From: Fulvia fulva
Taxonomy: Eukaryota > Ascomycota > Dothideomycetes > Mycosphaerellales > Mycosphaerellaceae
Reading direction: 5' to 3'
DNA: 64,000 bases
Assembly: GCF_020509005.1 (NCBI RefSeq)
Contig: NC_063013.1
Location: 2,542,001-2,606,000 of the forward strand
A program made the translations under genes and the position numbers. This document shows, piece after piece, positions 1 through 11,300 of this stretch. Positions within the stretch are counted from its first letter, which is position 1. The number at the start of each line of letters is the position of its first letter. A model generated the notes under the pieces. The model was not told the DNA's origin, did not search any database, and was given only the letters and a program-made list of their open reading frames with translations.

Positions 1-440
1 GTAAGTAGACCTTAGTATCTTAGTCCTTATCTTTGCCTTTTATAAATCTATCGAAGTCGTTATTCACTATTATTATATATACTATTAAGGGGTTTAATAA
101 CTATACCTTCCGAAGGTTTATAGCGTAGAGCCTAGTAGGATCGAAGTCTTGCCTAGTCGCTACTATTACGTAGGCTCGTAATAGGTTAGCGTAGTGCTTC
201 TGACTAGGTAGTATAATCCATATTATATAGACTTCCGCTCCTTTCTTACGAGCTAGTTTTACTACGTAGGCCGCGGAGATGTTTACGATATCGATCTCTA
301 GTTCTAGTTCGACAACTCGTTACTTTTGTTTCGTATATCGATACGGTCGCTTTAATGTCTTAACGCCGTCTACCGGTAACGGTTATCGAGTATATATACG
401 GAAGTTATCCTCTTCGTCCTCTAACGTCGTATAGAACTAT
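1..440 (-). pseudogene. Gyp4 pol, N-terminal part (before reverse transcriptase)
   Basis: Reading the minus strand gives a degraded frame of the kind that links protease and reverse transcriptase in fungal gypsy polyproteins. It has an 'IVNISAA'-like stretch followed by a run of basic residues, and ends near the window edge with a segment resembling the 'DFxDVFS' lead-in to the reverse transcriptase. TAG/TAA stops interrupt it. It continues the 4249-6870 segment after removal of Lin2, whose 14-bp target duplication (441-454 and 4235-4248) marks the join. The assignment rests on family resemblance judged by eye. Confidence 0.55.
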
Positions 441-3400
441 AGTTAGGGTATATAGATAGATAGATAGATAGATTATTCATTCGCCTGTTTTAGTGCCCTA
501 TAGCCTATACAGGTCTCTCGCTATTTAGGTCTATTTGTGTAGGTAGGAAACCCGATTAACGGATGAAAACCTCCTCGTCTTTGCCCTCCTCGTTCTTTCC
601 TGTCTTGTCCTTTCGTTCTCCTTCCTTCAGGGTACGCTAGTGTCATAGTTGTTACCCTATGACTACCTTGCCCGTAACCCTAGTGATGTCCTCCTCTCGA
701 TTCCCTTTCTCCCTTCTATTTCCCCGGCTCTTCTCTCTCTCTCCCTCCTCTCTGTCCACCTTTCCGTTTCTACTGCTAGGGAGAATTGCTCTAGGTAGTC
801 CTCGTTAAGGATCCATCTTGTCACTCTCCTTATATCTTGTCTGTCCTAGATGATGGCCTGGTATTGCCTGTCTCTTGCCTTCGCCCTCCACTGGCTTCTC
901 CCTTTTACCCACTTAGTACAGTTCAGCACTATGTGCTCCGGGTTTTGGGATAGGTAGCTACAGGGGCAACGTTTGGAATCGTATCCTAGGACTCTTCTTT
1001 GGTACAAGTATGCTCTCAGCCCAATGTGCTCAGAGCGAATCTGGATAGCTATGCTTGCTTCCGCCCTCTTCAGGTCTTTGTAGATAAGGTAGTTATACCT
1101 CCTGAAGGTCCTGGCCGCTAGTGGGGCTCCTGGCCTCACCGGTTTTTGGTTCTAACGCGTTTCCTATAGGTGACCTACGATCCTTTCTACTTGGCTTTGC
1201 TTCTTTTTCCCTTTGTCCCCTGTGTTAGCTTGCTCCCTTAGAGCTTCTCTCTGTTCAAGGGCTGCTAGGATTTCCTGTGATGTTTTTAGGTCTGCTTCCT
1301 TCTGTAGGATCATGTGTGGCCGGTTGGGTCTTCTCCTCCTCTCCCACTAGGTTCTTATCCTTTGAGTAGCTGCTTGGATGGTTCCCTGGGCTGGGTATGC
1401 TGATGTCTTCTCTGCGTATTGACACCTTATGCCCTGGAGGTACTCCCTGATAGGGGCTGTACCTGATTCCATTTCTATTGTCCTGTGAGGGGTTGACTTG
1501 TATGCCCCTAGTACTCTCTTTAGGCAGGCTGCCTACGCTCTGTTGAGGGGGTCCTCAATTCTCTTCGGGATGTGTTTTTCCGCTGCCCAAATTGCTGCTC
1601 TATATAGCATTGCGGGCTTGACAATGGCCTTGTATATAGTCTAGGCCTTTGTGAAGGTCGCCCCCTAGGTTGACGTAGTGAGTCTCTCGATTGATTGTCT
1701 GTTGGTGTCCGCTCTCGCTTGCGCCTTCTTCACTTGTGGTCCCTAGCTGAGTTTCGGGTCTAGCCATATCCTAAGGACTCTGAGTTCCCTTATAGGATGG
1801 GTCTCGAACCCCTGGATTTTTACTGGTGCTGCCAAGTTGTGTTTTGTCTTTGCCTTGCTAAAATGGATAAGTTGGTACTTGTCCGGTGCGAATTTTGCCC
1901 TATACTCTCTTGCCCACTTTTCGCATTGTCTATATCTCTCCTCTAGGAGTGCGCAGTTTTCCTCTGTGGACCCCGACCACGCTAGGATATTTGTGTCATC
2001 CACGAACCCCGATGCTAAGGTGTTTGCTGTTTCTAGGAGTGGGGTCAGGTCGGCTATAAAGAGGAGGAACAGAATTGGGGAGAGTGTAGAGCCCTATAGG
2101 ATGCCCGTGTTCGCAATTGGGGTCTGCGGGGCTTTGAAGGACCCTAGGAGGATCTGGGTTGTTCTGTCCTTAAGGAATGACTGCACAAAGTGTACTATCT
2201 AGGCTAGGATGCTTTTTATTCTGAGGATGTGTAGGAGCCTTACGTAGGACACATTGTCGAAAGCCCCTAATATGTCTAGTGAAAGCAGTGAGGCTACCTT
2301 GTTGTTGCTATAGTGCTAGATGTGTCTGATTTGCTCTATGATCAGTTCGACTACTATAAGGGTAGATCTCTTTTGTCTCCCCCCCATTTACGTTGCCGGG
2401 AGGAGGTTGTGTTCTTCTACTATTCCGGTAAGCCTTATAGCCACGACCTTCTCTAGGAGCTTCCCTAGTGTGTTCAGCAACGCAATTGGTCTGTATGACT
2501 TCAACTTGGTATAGTCTTCCTTTTGGGGTTTCCTTAGGACGCAAGTTAGTGATTGCCTAAAGGCCTTTAGGCAATACCCCTGCTTCATGCACTAGGTAAA
2601 GATTGGCGCAAGCACTGGAGTGATAAGGCTGCTACTAGCTTTTAGGTAATAGTTAGGGATCTTGTCTAGGCCTAGGGCTTTGTTGCCCTTCAGTTTCTTA
2701 ATAATGTTTCCGATCTCTATAGCAGATACTTGCTAGTTAGCCTCCCTTAGCGGAGGAATGTGTGTTCCTAGGATGTTGCTTAGGTCTGCCTCTACCTGAG
2801 TCCCGAAGAAGTGGTCTGCGAATGCTTTCGCTTTCCCTATCGGAGTGGTTTGCGTTTCCCCGTCTTGGTCCTATATTGAGGGAAACTAGGGCGGGGAGTT
2901 TCGTTCCTCGTCTAGTTTCCTAGCCCATTCTGCTAGTCTCTAGATTTGTTCCGGGTGTTCTATGATCATCCCTACAGTTGACCTCCACTCCTACGTCTTG
3001 TCTCTTCTGATCTGCGCCTTCTTTGCTTTGTACGCGTTGTTATAGGCTTCCTAGTTTGCTTAGGTACGTCGTTGCTCCTATCTCCTTCTTGCTCTCCTTG
3101 CCTCCTTGACTTTGGCTGTGCACTCTAGTGTCTAGTATAGCTTCTGGTATAGCGACCATCTCTTCTTAGGTATATAGGCCTGGGCTGCCCTTTGCATAGC
3201 TTCTATTAGCTGCTCCACTGCTTGGTCAATCCCCTCCGTTGTGTATATATTGTCAATGTTCACCTGTTCTAGTTCGCCTTCTAGCCGCTGCTGTACTAGT
3301 GTCCACTCGGCCTGCTTCTAGCAGAGCCTCCTCTCAGGTTCCCTCTCCTCCTCAACTATGAGTTGGATGCCGGTTTAGATTGGATAGTGGTCTAATGAGG

Positions 3401-4248
3401 ACTCTAGTTGGTCATTGACTGTGTAGCTTTCTACCCGTCGTGTTAAGGCGTGGGACATAAAGCATAGGTCTAGCGTGCTAGAACTGTTGTTTCTAGCCCA
3501 AGTTTCTGTTCCCTTTGGCGTGATCAAGTCCATTTGGGCTGTTTCTATCTGACCAATGAGCCTCCCTGCTAAGAAGTGGTGTGCTAGGGTGAAGTCCGAT
3601 CCCTACTTTAGGTGGTAGAGGTTGAAATCTCCTATCACGATGTTGTGGTTTTGTTGGTCTATTGCTTCCGGGAGCCTTCCTAGCGTGTGTAGTTGTGTGC
3701 TGCTTCTGGACTCTAGAGGTGGGTTGTATACGCTATGGATTAGGACTTGGCCTTGAGTTGTTTTGAGCTGCACTGTGGTGATATCCCTGTCGGTTCTCGG
3801 CCAGGCCTGCCAGTCCTCTACTAGTACCTTCTTACTGACATAGATACAAGTTCGTGGGACTCCCTCGGTTCTGTTTATTACTACGTGGTATCTCGGGTCT
3901 CGCACAGTTAATAGAATCCTAGAGTGTAGGTTGATCTATAGTTCCTATATTACTATAATGTGGTGTTCCTCCGGGTCTAAGGCTTGTAGAAAGCTCCTTT
4001 GGACCTTGTCTTTGCTTCTGTTCACATTATACTGAATGATTGATAGTCTGTTAGTGTGAGGCATCAGGACATGTTTGTGTCTAGGTCCGTTTGGTCTTAC
4101 TGTTAGTCTTGCTATTGGTTTTCCCGTCCCTCCTCCTGTTCTTCCCTTTGGGGTTGGCTCCCTATCATTTAGTTGATTCTCATTTGTCCATTGCTCTGCG
4201 CTGCCTTGTACAAGAACGTTGGTCTCCCTATTGCAGTTAGGGTATATA
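441..4248 (-). mobile_element. Lin2: 5'-truncated Tad-like LINE with target duplications
   Basis: The element proper is 455-4234 (about 3.8 kb) on the minus strand. The 14-bp target duplication agttagggtatata is at 441-454 and 4235-4248. The 3' end (low coordinates) carries a (TCTA)n tail in place of poly(A). The 5' end breaks inside the last part of ORF1, as expected for incomplete target-primed reverse transcription. Protein similarity to Lin1 runs along the whole of ORF2, but it is clearly another family. Many CAG/TGG codons have become TAG, yet CA/TG dinucleotides are still common, so RIP here is moderate. It sits in Gyp4 between the protease and pol segments. Confidence 0.9.
665..4064 (-). 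pseudogene. Lin2 ORF2: endonuclease and reverse transcriptase, many stops
   Basis: ORF2 starts at the ATG at 4064. An APE-type endonuclease comes first, with the Asn of 'QYNVN' and a 'GDFN' block near 3620-3640. The reverse transcriptase follows, with 'RPIALLNTLGK', 'SLDILGAFDNV', 'QGSTLSPILF' and the catalytic 'FVDD' near 1985-2000. The C-terminus has a Cys-His cluster ('CPCSYLSQNPEH...C', about 930-985) typical of Tad/jockey LINEs. I do not see an RNase H domain. More than a dozen in-frame stops, nearly all TAG at Gln or Trp positions, make it non-functional. One shared site with Lin1 (before 'MGGR') is TAA here and TAG in Lin1. Confidence 0.85.
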
Positions 4249-6870
4249 CTTAGGTAACGATAGCGTAGGAGCGGTGACTTCGTCGGGGTTATCTTCTACT
4301 ACCGGCGGTCAATAATTGCCTAATAGTACTAGCGTAGCTAGATAGTTAATAGACTATACTATTAGGTGCTTATTAGACCTCTAGTTTACCTTATAGGTAC
4401 GGCATTTCAAATAGTTCATTATTATAATGCCCTGCTCCTATTATATCTCTAGTTCGTAGTCTACGAGCTAACTAGAGCCGAGTACAATATTATACTCTAG
4501 TAATTCTACTAAGTAGTAGCTAAGGATTTCGACGTGACCGCCAATATTAAAAGGAAAGTACGTAGACTCGGTAATAAGCTCGTTAGCGGAGCCGCTATTA
4601 GCTAGTCCTAATTAAAGAGGTTATTCCTAGAGTCGAGGAAGATTATATATACGAGCGTATATAGAATTTATATACTAAGAGGTAGCACTATAATTAAGGA
4701 AGGTAAGAGCTTGATTACTATCTATACTACTAGGCATTATAAGGTAAGGGGACACTCTCTACCTTAGTACCCCTCGTATAATAGGCGGTATTAGAGAGCT
4801 TACTAATATACGTAAAGCGTACTCTAGTCCTTATATTACCGTATCTCGCTATATTTCCTTCTTAGTATTATGTTTATAAGTAGGACTAACGGTTATCGTA
4901 CTCAAGCGTTAGTCTAGCTATTTCCCTATTACTAAGGGTTAGCCCGTATCTATATTATAGAGCTAGTATTCGCGCGCGGCGGAGGGCGCTTATACTACTT
5001 AATAGGGTAGTCTAGCGAGTATAAGTTATAGTCTATACAGCGGTAGCGGACATAACCGCCTACTACGATAATACTAGCCTTCTCCTTAGGCTCGAGCTTC
5101 TTAAGTTCCTTAAATTTGCGCGGTATCTAAGCGTATAGCTTAAGGCCTAAACCTTAGGCTACGCCGGGCGTAGTAGGTATAGTACCGTTACTACCGCTAG
5201 TACTACGAGGTAGTCGTAGTATAGCTAGGGTCTTTGACTTCAGGCGCTCGAACTTAGCTTCGAGCTTATAGTATAGGTCGACTAAGTCTTCGCGGTCCTT
5301 AGTCTCTATAGGTAGTGCCTCTATATATTTATAGTTAAGCTTGCTCTCGAGTAGGCGGTAATTAGTCTTAGCTAATAGGTCGTATAAGTTACGCTATTCG
5401 TTGTACTTAGCAATGAAAATAGAAAATGACTCGTTCTTACCCTACTATAAGACCTAGAGCTTCTAGAAGGCCTTACCTATAACGTCCTTCTTACTATACC
5501 GATCGATAAGGAATTAGATTATACTATCGATAGACTTGAAAGGGTTAACGTACTTACGCTTAGTACGCTTAGAGGGTACTCGCGGATTATATAGCTAGTA
5601 CGGGTACCCGTCGAGGTAGTTAGGATATAGCGTAGTCCGTCCTCGATAGTCTAGAACTATATTACGGACAGCTTGATCTCTAGCTAATCGAGCTAACGGT
5701 TAAAGTTTATATTCTTATTATCGAACTTACCTTCTAGGTCCTTAACTGACTTGTTAGTATATATAACATTAACTAAGGGTTCGATAGTAGTGAACTAGCT
5801 AACGGCGGTATTACTAGTTACCCTAGAAGTACTACTAGGTATACCCTAGCGTTCTCGTTATAAGGAGTTACGGCGTAGGTAACGGCGTAGTCGACTATTA
5901 TCTCTACCTTTATCGTTATTAGAGTTATCTCCGTCGTTATCGCTACTACCTCTACTACCTCCTCGTCGGGTACCTCTACCTATACGGTCCTACTAAGTAG
6001 GAGGCGTAGGTAATCGTAAAACACCGTTACGACGAGGAGAGTAGACGTAGACCTAACGACTACGGTCATTATTATTATTACTGTTAGTACCGCTAGTATC
6101 GCTAGTACCGTTCGTATCCTTAGCTACTAGCTAAGCCTTTAGTTCTGTTACCTCCTTATTTAGAGCCTAATTGCGCTTAGATAGGGCTTTAATATCCTTA
6201 GGTGACATACCTACCTACGACTCCTCGACCTATCTAAAGAGCGTATTATTATCCTATCGGAGGCGCTAATTAGCTTTATAAAGGTCTTATATCTAACTCT
6301 TATACTTCTAGTATTTATTAAAGTAGAATATAAAGAGGCCCTTGACATTCTTATCCTTTTCGAGTTGACTAAGACTCTCGGATACGATATTACGTTCCTT
6401 CTTTATATTAGCGTACTTACGCTATATAACCTTATTAGCCTTCTTTAGGGACTCGACCTAGTTAAAAAGTGTGATAAAGTCTAACTATATCTAGCGAACG
6501 AGGTGAAACATAATCTCTAGGTATGCTATAGTACGAGTCGCGAACTTAGCTAGGCTCTTAATAGTAGTATACTCTAAGGCGATTACCTACTCCTTAGGTT
6601 AGCGTATATCATTAGTTTTACTATCTTATATAGATATATCATCTCTTAACTCTATAATCTTGTACACCTTGATTCCTCCTTCTTCTAAGATCTATTCTTC
6701 GTTAAGGAATTATACAAAGTTAATAGGGTCGGAGGTTAAGGTAAACTACTATTCTTTAGGTAGTAGATCCTTCTCGATCTCTTATTGTTCGGCGGCGAAG
6801 TTCGAGTCGTCGTCGGAAGGGAAGGCACCTAGGGCGGTATCGGTACCTAGGTTATCGAGTGTCTACGTTT
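4249..6870 (-). pseudogene. Gyp4 gag and protease-like region
   Basis: The minus-strand frame begins near 6870 with a coiled-coil-rich gag N-terminus (Lys/Glu/Leu-rich at about 6120-6500). An Arg/Gly/Asn/Asp-rich linker follows (about 5870-6100, including a run of AAT codons), then a capsid-like helical region (about 5150-5700) and a position where a CCHC knuckle is expected but the cysteines read as tyrosine (about 5020-5060), the usual TGC to TAC outcome of RIP. Near 4550-4600 a 'DSGATSNFI' string marks a retropepsin-type protease active site. Stops are frequent throughout. It is followed directly by Lin2 and then by the pol start at 1-440. Confidence 0.6.
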
Positions 6871-6919
6871 TAGTAGATACGGTTAGGGAAAGCTTAGCGC
6901 GTACGAGCGACTAACGCTT

Positions 6920-7487
6920 ATACTTACTAAGATCTAGATAAAGAGGTTATCTAGGCAAGAGCACCCCGTTAGTAGTACTACCGGGTATAGCTATATTATA
7001 CTATTACGTAGTAGATAAGACTGCTCTATTAGTAGGTATATAAGGGCCCTATAAGAGTAGGGAGGCGCGCGTTTTACGCGAAGGAGAGAGGTGATCTATT
7101 GACTTAACTATTACGTTTATTTACGCGACTATAGTTATTATTAGTACGCCTATACGCGCGACTCGACGGTTAGTAACTATAGTGAACTTGACCTGCCTTA
7201 ACGCGTTTTACGCGAAGGAGAGAGGTGATCTATTAACTTAACTAATACGCTTGTTTACGCGACTATAGTTATTATTAGTACGACTTGATTATAACTACTA
7301 GCCTAACTAGATAGGCCGCTTATAGGACCGAATAAACTATTACGGGTAGTGATCTATAAGACGATAGTATAGGGTTACCGTAAAACAAGCGTTATTCGGT
7401 AAGGCTACGAAAGAGAAGCGCGAAGCGCGCGAGATATATAAGGAAGCGCTAAGGCGCGCGACGTCACGGTAGTAGTGAACCGTAATA
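6920..7487 (-). repeat. Gyp4 5' LTR and leader (inner edge uncertain)
   Basis: The outer edge at 7487 is set by the TATTACGG start and by the abrupt change to Gyp3 integrase codons. A TATA-like AT-rich stretch lies near 7420-7435. The region includes an 81-bp direct repeat (separate entry). The inner LTR end and primer-binding site could not be fixed because no second copy of this LTR is in the window. Confidence 0.5.
7068..7282. repeat. 81-bp direct repeat with 134-bp period in the Gyp4 LTR
   Basis: Positions 7068-7148 and 7202-7282 match at nearly every base. Both begin cgcgttttacgcgaag and end ttattattagtacg. The start-to-start distance is 134 bp and the 53 bp between the copies are not repeated. 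LTR promoters often contain such repeats, and the position in the U3/R part of a 5' LTR fits, but a role is only inferred. Confidence 0.8.
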
Positions 7488-7903
7488 TTAAGCGAAAGTT
7501 ATCTACTAGATACTACCATAAGACCGATAGATAGAGCGAGAATATAAATAAGGAAATAGAAAAGTACCTCCGAGCTTTTATTAACTATACCTAGGACGAC
7601 TAGCCGGATTAGCTACCGCTAGTAGAATTTATAGCTGATAATAGAGTATCTAAAAGTACGGGAGAGTTACTATTTATAGCTAACTACGGCAAACTACCGC
7701 GATACGTAGACGGCGAGCTAGACCTTCCGATCCGAGCGATACCCGCTAAGTAGAAGCTTAACGTATAATCGGCCGACGCTTTCGTAAAGAGAATAAGCGA
7801 TATACGGGAGTATCTATACGAAGCAATATATATAGTATAAGACTTATAAGCCGACTTTACTAATTAATATTATACGCTAGTACCTACGTACGAGGTAGGC
7901 GAT

Positions 7904-8346
7904 TGTCAGGGCGAGAGCCTGGCCTGTGAGATGTAAGGGTGAAAGCGAGAATGCAGGTGCGAAGTGCAGATGCAAAAGGGCATGGTATGATTGCTACACA
8001 AAACAAAAGACGAAGAAAGCAAGAGAGGCCTGGGGAAGGCCAGATATTTATACGCGACCCTCGCGAGTGCGTGTCCCCGCATCAACAGGGCTAACCCGTA
8101 CGAAGCCGCGCTCAGCAGCTTTGCTCAAAACCTTATTCCAACCTGCCCTACGATCCGAGTCTTCCACGTGCTTCAAGGTTTGGTAGAGGGGTGAATCTGG
8201 AGGGCTGGGTCCCGTAGTGAATGTTGCGGGGCATGTGATTCTTGGCGTTCATACACCAAGCTGGACTGTCACTTCTTGACGACTTCTGAGCGCTCTGAGA
8301 CTCTTCTGTCCCCACCTTCTGTACACTCTGTGGGGAGACCATGACA
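7904..8346 (-). repeat. Gyp1 3' LTR (443 bp)
   Basis: It is identical by eye to 13598-14040. It carries the last 66 codons and the stop of the pol frame. Outer neighbour is the gcgat duplication, inner neighbour the polypurine tract. A TATA-like tttatac lies at about 8047-8053, in the orientation-neutral AT patch of the LTR. Confidence 0.97.
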
Positions 8347-11300
8347 GTAGCCCCCCCGAACAAAGCTGAGTTCCTACGAAGCCGTAGTAGTTCCACATAT
8401 CGAGGATGTTCAGCTTCAGTACCAGGCCTAGGCCTGATGTCATGGTCGATACACCATTGGTAAGCCCCGTCGAAAAGCTCAGATTCGAAGAGCCTGCCGA
8501 TGTTGACTTCTGGGCCGTCTGCGCGGGCGTGGTATTCTTCGATTGCTTGACGATTGAAGATGATATGTTGGATAGGTTCCCATGAGGTATCCCACTCAGG
8601 GCAACCTTGCCATTCGACTTCATACTTGATCGGCGGTAGTCCTTCAACGTCGTTGGGCTCTACGCGGATTCCCCGGATCTTGCGGACGGCATAGTCGTCA
8701 GAAGGTAGGTTAACAGGCTCGTCGACTTCTACTTCATCGGGAGGACCTGGCATGTCTTGGTTTTGGTTCGGGAATGGGTCCTCAGCCGACGGCCGAAGGC
8801 GTACGGGATGGAAGACGTCGTGGATCTTTATGTTCGCAGGAAGAGCTAGACGGTAGGCGTGTGAACTGATACGCTCGGTGATCTCAAAAGGACCTAGGTT
8901 CTTCCAGTTCAGCTTCTTGGAGGGGCGGTCTGTCTTGATGTTCTTGGAGTTGAGGTAGACCATATCGCCTACTTGGTAGTCGGGAGCTGGCTGGCGACGA
9001 CGATTGGCTTGATCCTCGTAGATTGCTTGTGCGTACACCATCTCGTCGTGAACTTCTTCATGGATCTGTGAGAGCATAGTAGCGAACTCGTCTGCTGCTT
9101 GCTCGTTTGCGTCTTCGGTAGGCGGGAGAGGTTCTTCTGGTTCCATGCCTGTACGAGGGTGGTAACCTCTCGTAGTATAGAAGGGAGAGTAGCCAGTAGT
9201 CTCCGAGTCCCAGTTACGAGTAGCGAACTCTACCGCAGGGATATGCTGAGGCCAATCCTTCTGGTGGTAGTCGACGAAGCAACGAAGGACCTGCTCGAGG
9301 ATAGCGTTCGTAATTTCGGTCTGGCCGTCGGTCTGTGGCTGAAAACTGGTCGAGAGGTTATGCTTGATGCCTAGGATAGCACACAGACGCTTCCAGAAGT
9401 GCGAGATGAACTGGGTGCCTCTGTCAGAGGTGATGCTATCCGGGAGGCCTTGAAAGCGCCAGACGAATTCGTAGAACAAGCGAGCAGTCTCCTTTGCGGT
9501 CATGCTCCAGCACGGGATCATGTACCGGTCCTTGGAGTGACGGTCCACGATCACTAGAAGGGCCTTTGCTTTCACGCCGCTGAAGGTCTTGCCGTGAGGA
9601 AGATCGGTGATAAAGTCCATAGTGATGTGCTTCCACGGACGATCAGGAGCCGGGAGAGGGTGCAAGAGACCGTGGGGACGGTGGCGGTTAGCTTTGGCTC
9701 TTCGGCAAGTAGCGCAGTTCAGCACGTAGCGGCGGACGTCCTTCCAGGAATGCGGCCACCAGTAATACCTAGCGAGGAGCTTGTGGGTCTTGGCTACGCC
9801 TGGGTGACCCCCAGAGGCGGAGTCGTGGATGATTTGAAGAATCTCAGCTCGGATATTAGAGCCTTCGGGCTGCGGTACGTAAAGCTTCTTACGGAAGTAG
9901 ACGACACCTTCCTGGAGCTCGCACTCGGACAGCGAGAAGCCCGGGAATGTCCTCGCGCCAGATCTAAGGGCCTGAACTAACTCTTGGGCGTCTATGTCGG
10001 CATCGTACGCTGTTCGTACTCGTGCCATGATGCCTTCGGGCTGCTCCTCATTATCAAACCCCTCAAAGTCTGATTCGGATGAGCCGTCGGTCGTTACTGA
10101 GCCCTCTTCATCGTCGTTCAAGTCCTCAGCGTCCGAGGCGTATTCTTCAGGCTCGGATTCATCGTCACTCTCGTCAAGGTAGGCAGGAGCGAGCACGAGA
10201 GTAGCAAAGGAAGCGGCGAGCGTAGGCTGGCCGTTCGATAGGTACTCTCGAAGCTCGGAAGAGAGGTTGTGCTCTTTGATGACTTGTTGCCCTGCGATTT
10301 GCCGGCCCCCTCTTCGATCAACTGGAGAGTCTCCAGGGCGGCGGGTAAGGGCGTCGGCCATCGAGTTGGCCTTGCCGGGCGTGTACGAGATCACGAAGTT
10401 GAACCGGGAGAGGAACTCGCTCCAGCGGGCCTGGCGACGATTGAGCAGCTTGCTCTTCATAAAGTAGACGAGGTTCTTATGGTCGGAGCTTACTTGGACG
10501 GGCATAGCAGAGCCTTCGAGCTCGGGGCGCCACTCTTCGAAAGCTTTGACGATGGCGAGAAGCTCCTTGTCGTAGATCTCGTAGTTACACTCCGTGGCGG
10601 TCAACTTCTTGGAGAGGAAGGCGACAGGTAACCAGGGGGATTCAGGCGAGCGGCGTTGTAGCAGGACACCGCCCACCACGCCGTCGGATGCGTCGGTCTC
10701 TACACGGGTCTCCAGTTCGAAATCGAAGTGCTGTAGAAGCGGGTTCTCAACAAACTTCGCTTTGAGCAAGTCAAAAGCCTCCTGGCATTCGTCGGTCCAG
10801 GCGAACTTCTCACCCTTGCGCGTGAGCTTCGTCAAAGGGCGTACCACGCCCGAAAATGCGTGGATGAAGCGGCGGTAGAAGTTGGCAAAGCCTAGGAAAC
10901 CCTGGACCTCTTTGACGTTCGTAGGAGCATCCCATTCGACGATAGCGTCGATCTTCTCTTGGTCCATCTTGATGCCGTCTGCGGTAATGATCAAACCAAG
11001 GAACTTGACTTCGGTCTTCTCAAACTCGCACTTGTCGATATCGAGCTGCAAGCCGGCGTCTGCGAGCTTCTGAAGGACCTTACAGACGTGCTCGCGGTGC
11101 TCCTCCTTGGTCTCGCTGTAGACTAGGATGTCGTCGATGTAGGCAGTGCAGAACTGATCGAGGAACTCCTGAAGGATGTCGTTAATGAAGTTCTGGAAGG
11201 TACTAGGCCCGTTACAAACGCCGAAGGGCATAACGAGCGACTCGAACAGCCCGTAGCGAGTACGGAAGGCTGTGAGATACTCGTGTCCTTCTGCCATTCG

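Larger units (their letters stand above)
1..7487 (-). mobile_element. Gyp4: RIP-mutated Ty3/gypsy element, 5' part, cut by the left window edge
   Basis: This minus-strand gypsy retrotransposon runs from a 5' LTR start near 7487 through gag and protease-like sequence to the start of pol at the window edge. Lin2 (455-4234) splits it. The 5' edge reads TATTACGG on the minus strand, an LTR-type TG start with the G changed to A, and lies directly next to Gyp3 integrase sequence, so Gyp4 is inserted in Gyp3. CpA/TpG are scarce and every frame is full of TAG/TAA, which is what RIP does. The 3' half, including most of reverse transcriptase and the integrase, lies outside the window, so completeness cannot be judged. 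Confidence 0.75.

Noticed and set aside
455..480. gataga repeats as an independent microsatellite or CRISPR-like array
   Set aside because: Each occurrence is the 3' tail of a LINE; there are no spacers or regular repeats of CRISPR length.
441..4248. ttaggg within agttagggtatata as a telomere repeat trace
   Set aside because: A single hexamer in a target duplication; no array of telomere repeats occurs in the window.
6660..6914. 84-aa plus-strand frame
   Set aside because: It is antisense to the N-terminal part of the Gyp4 gag relic.
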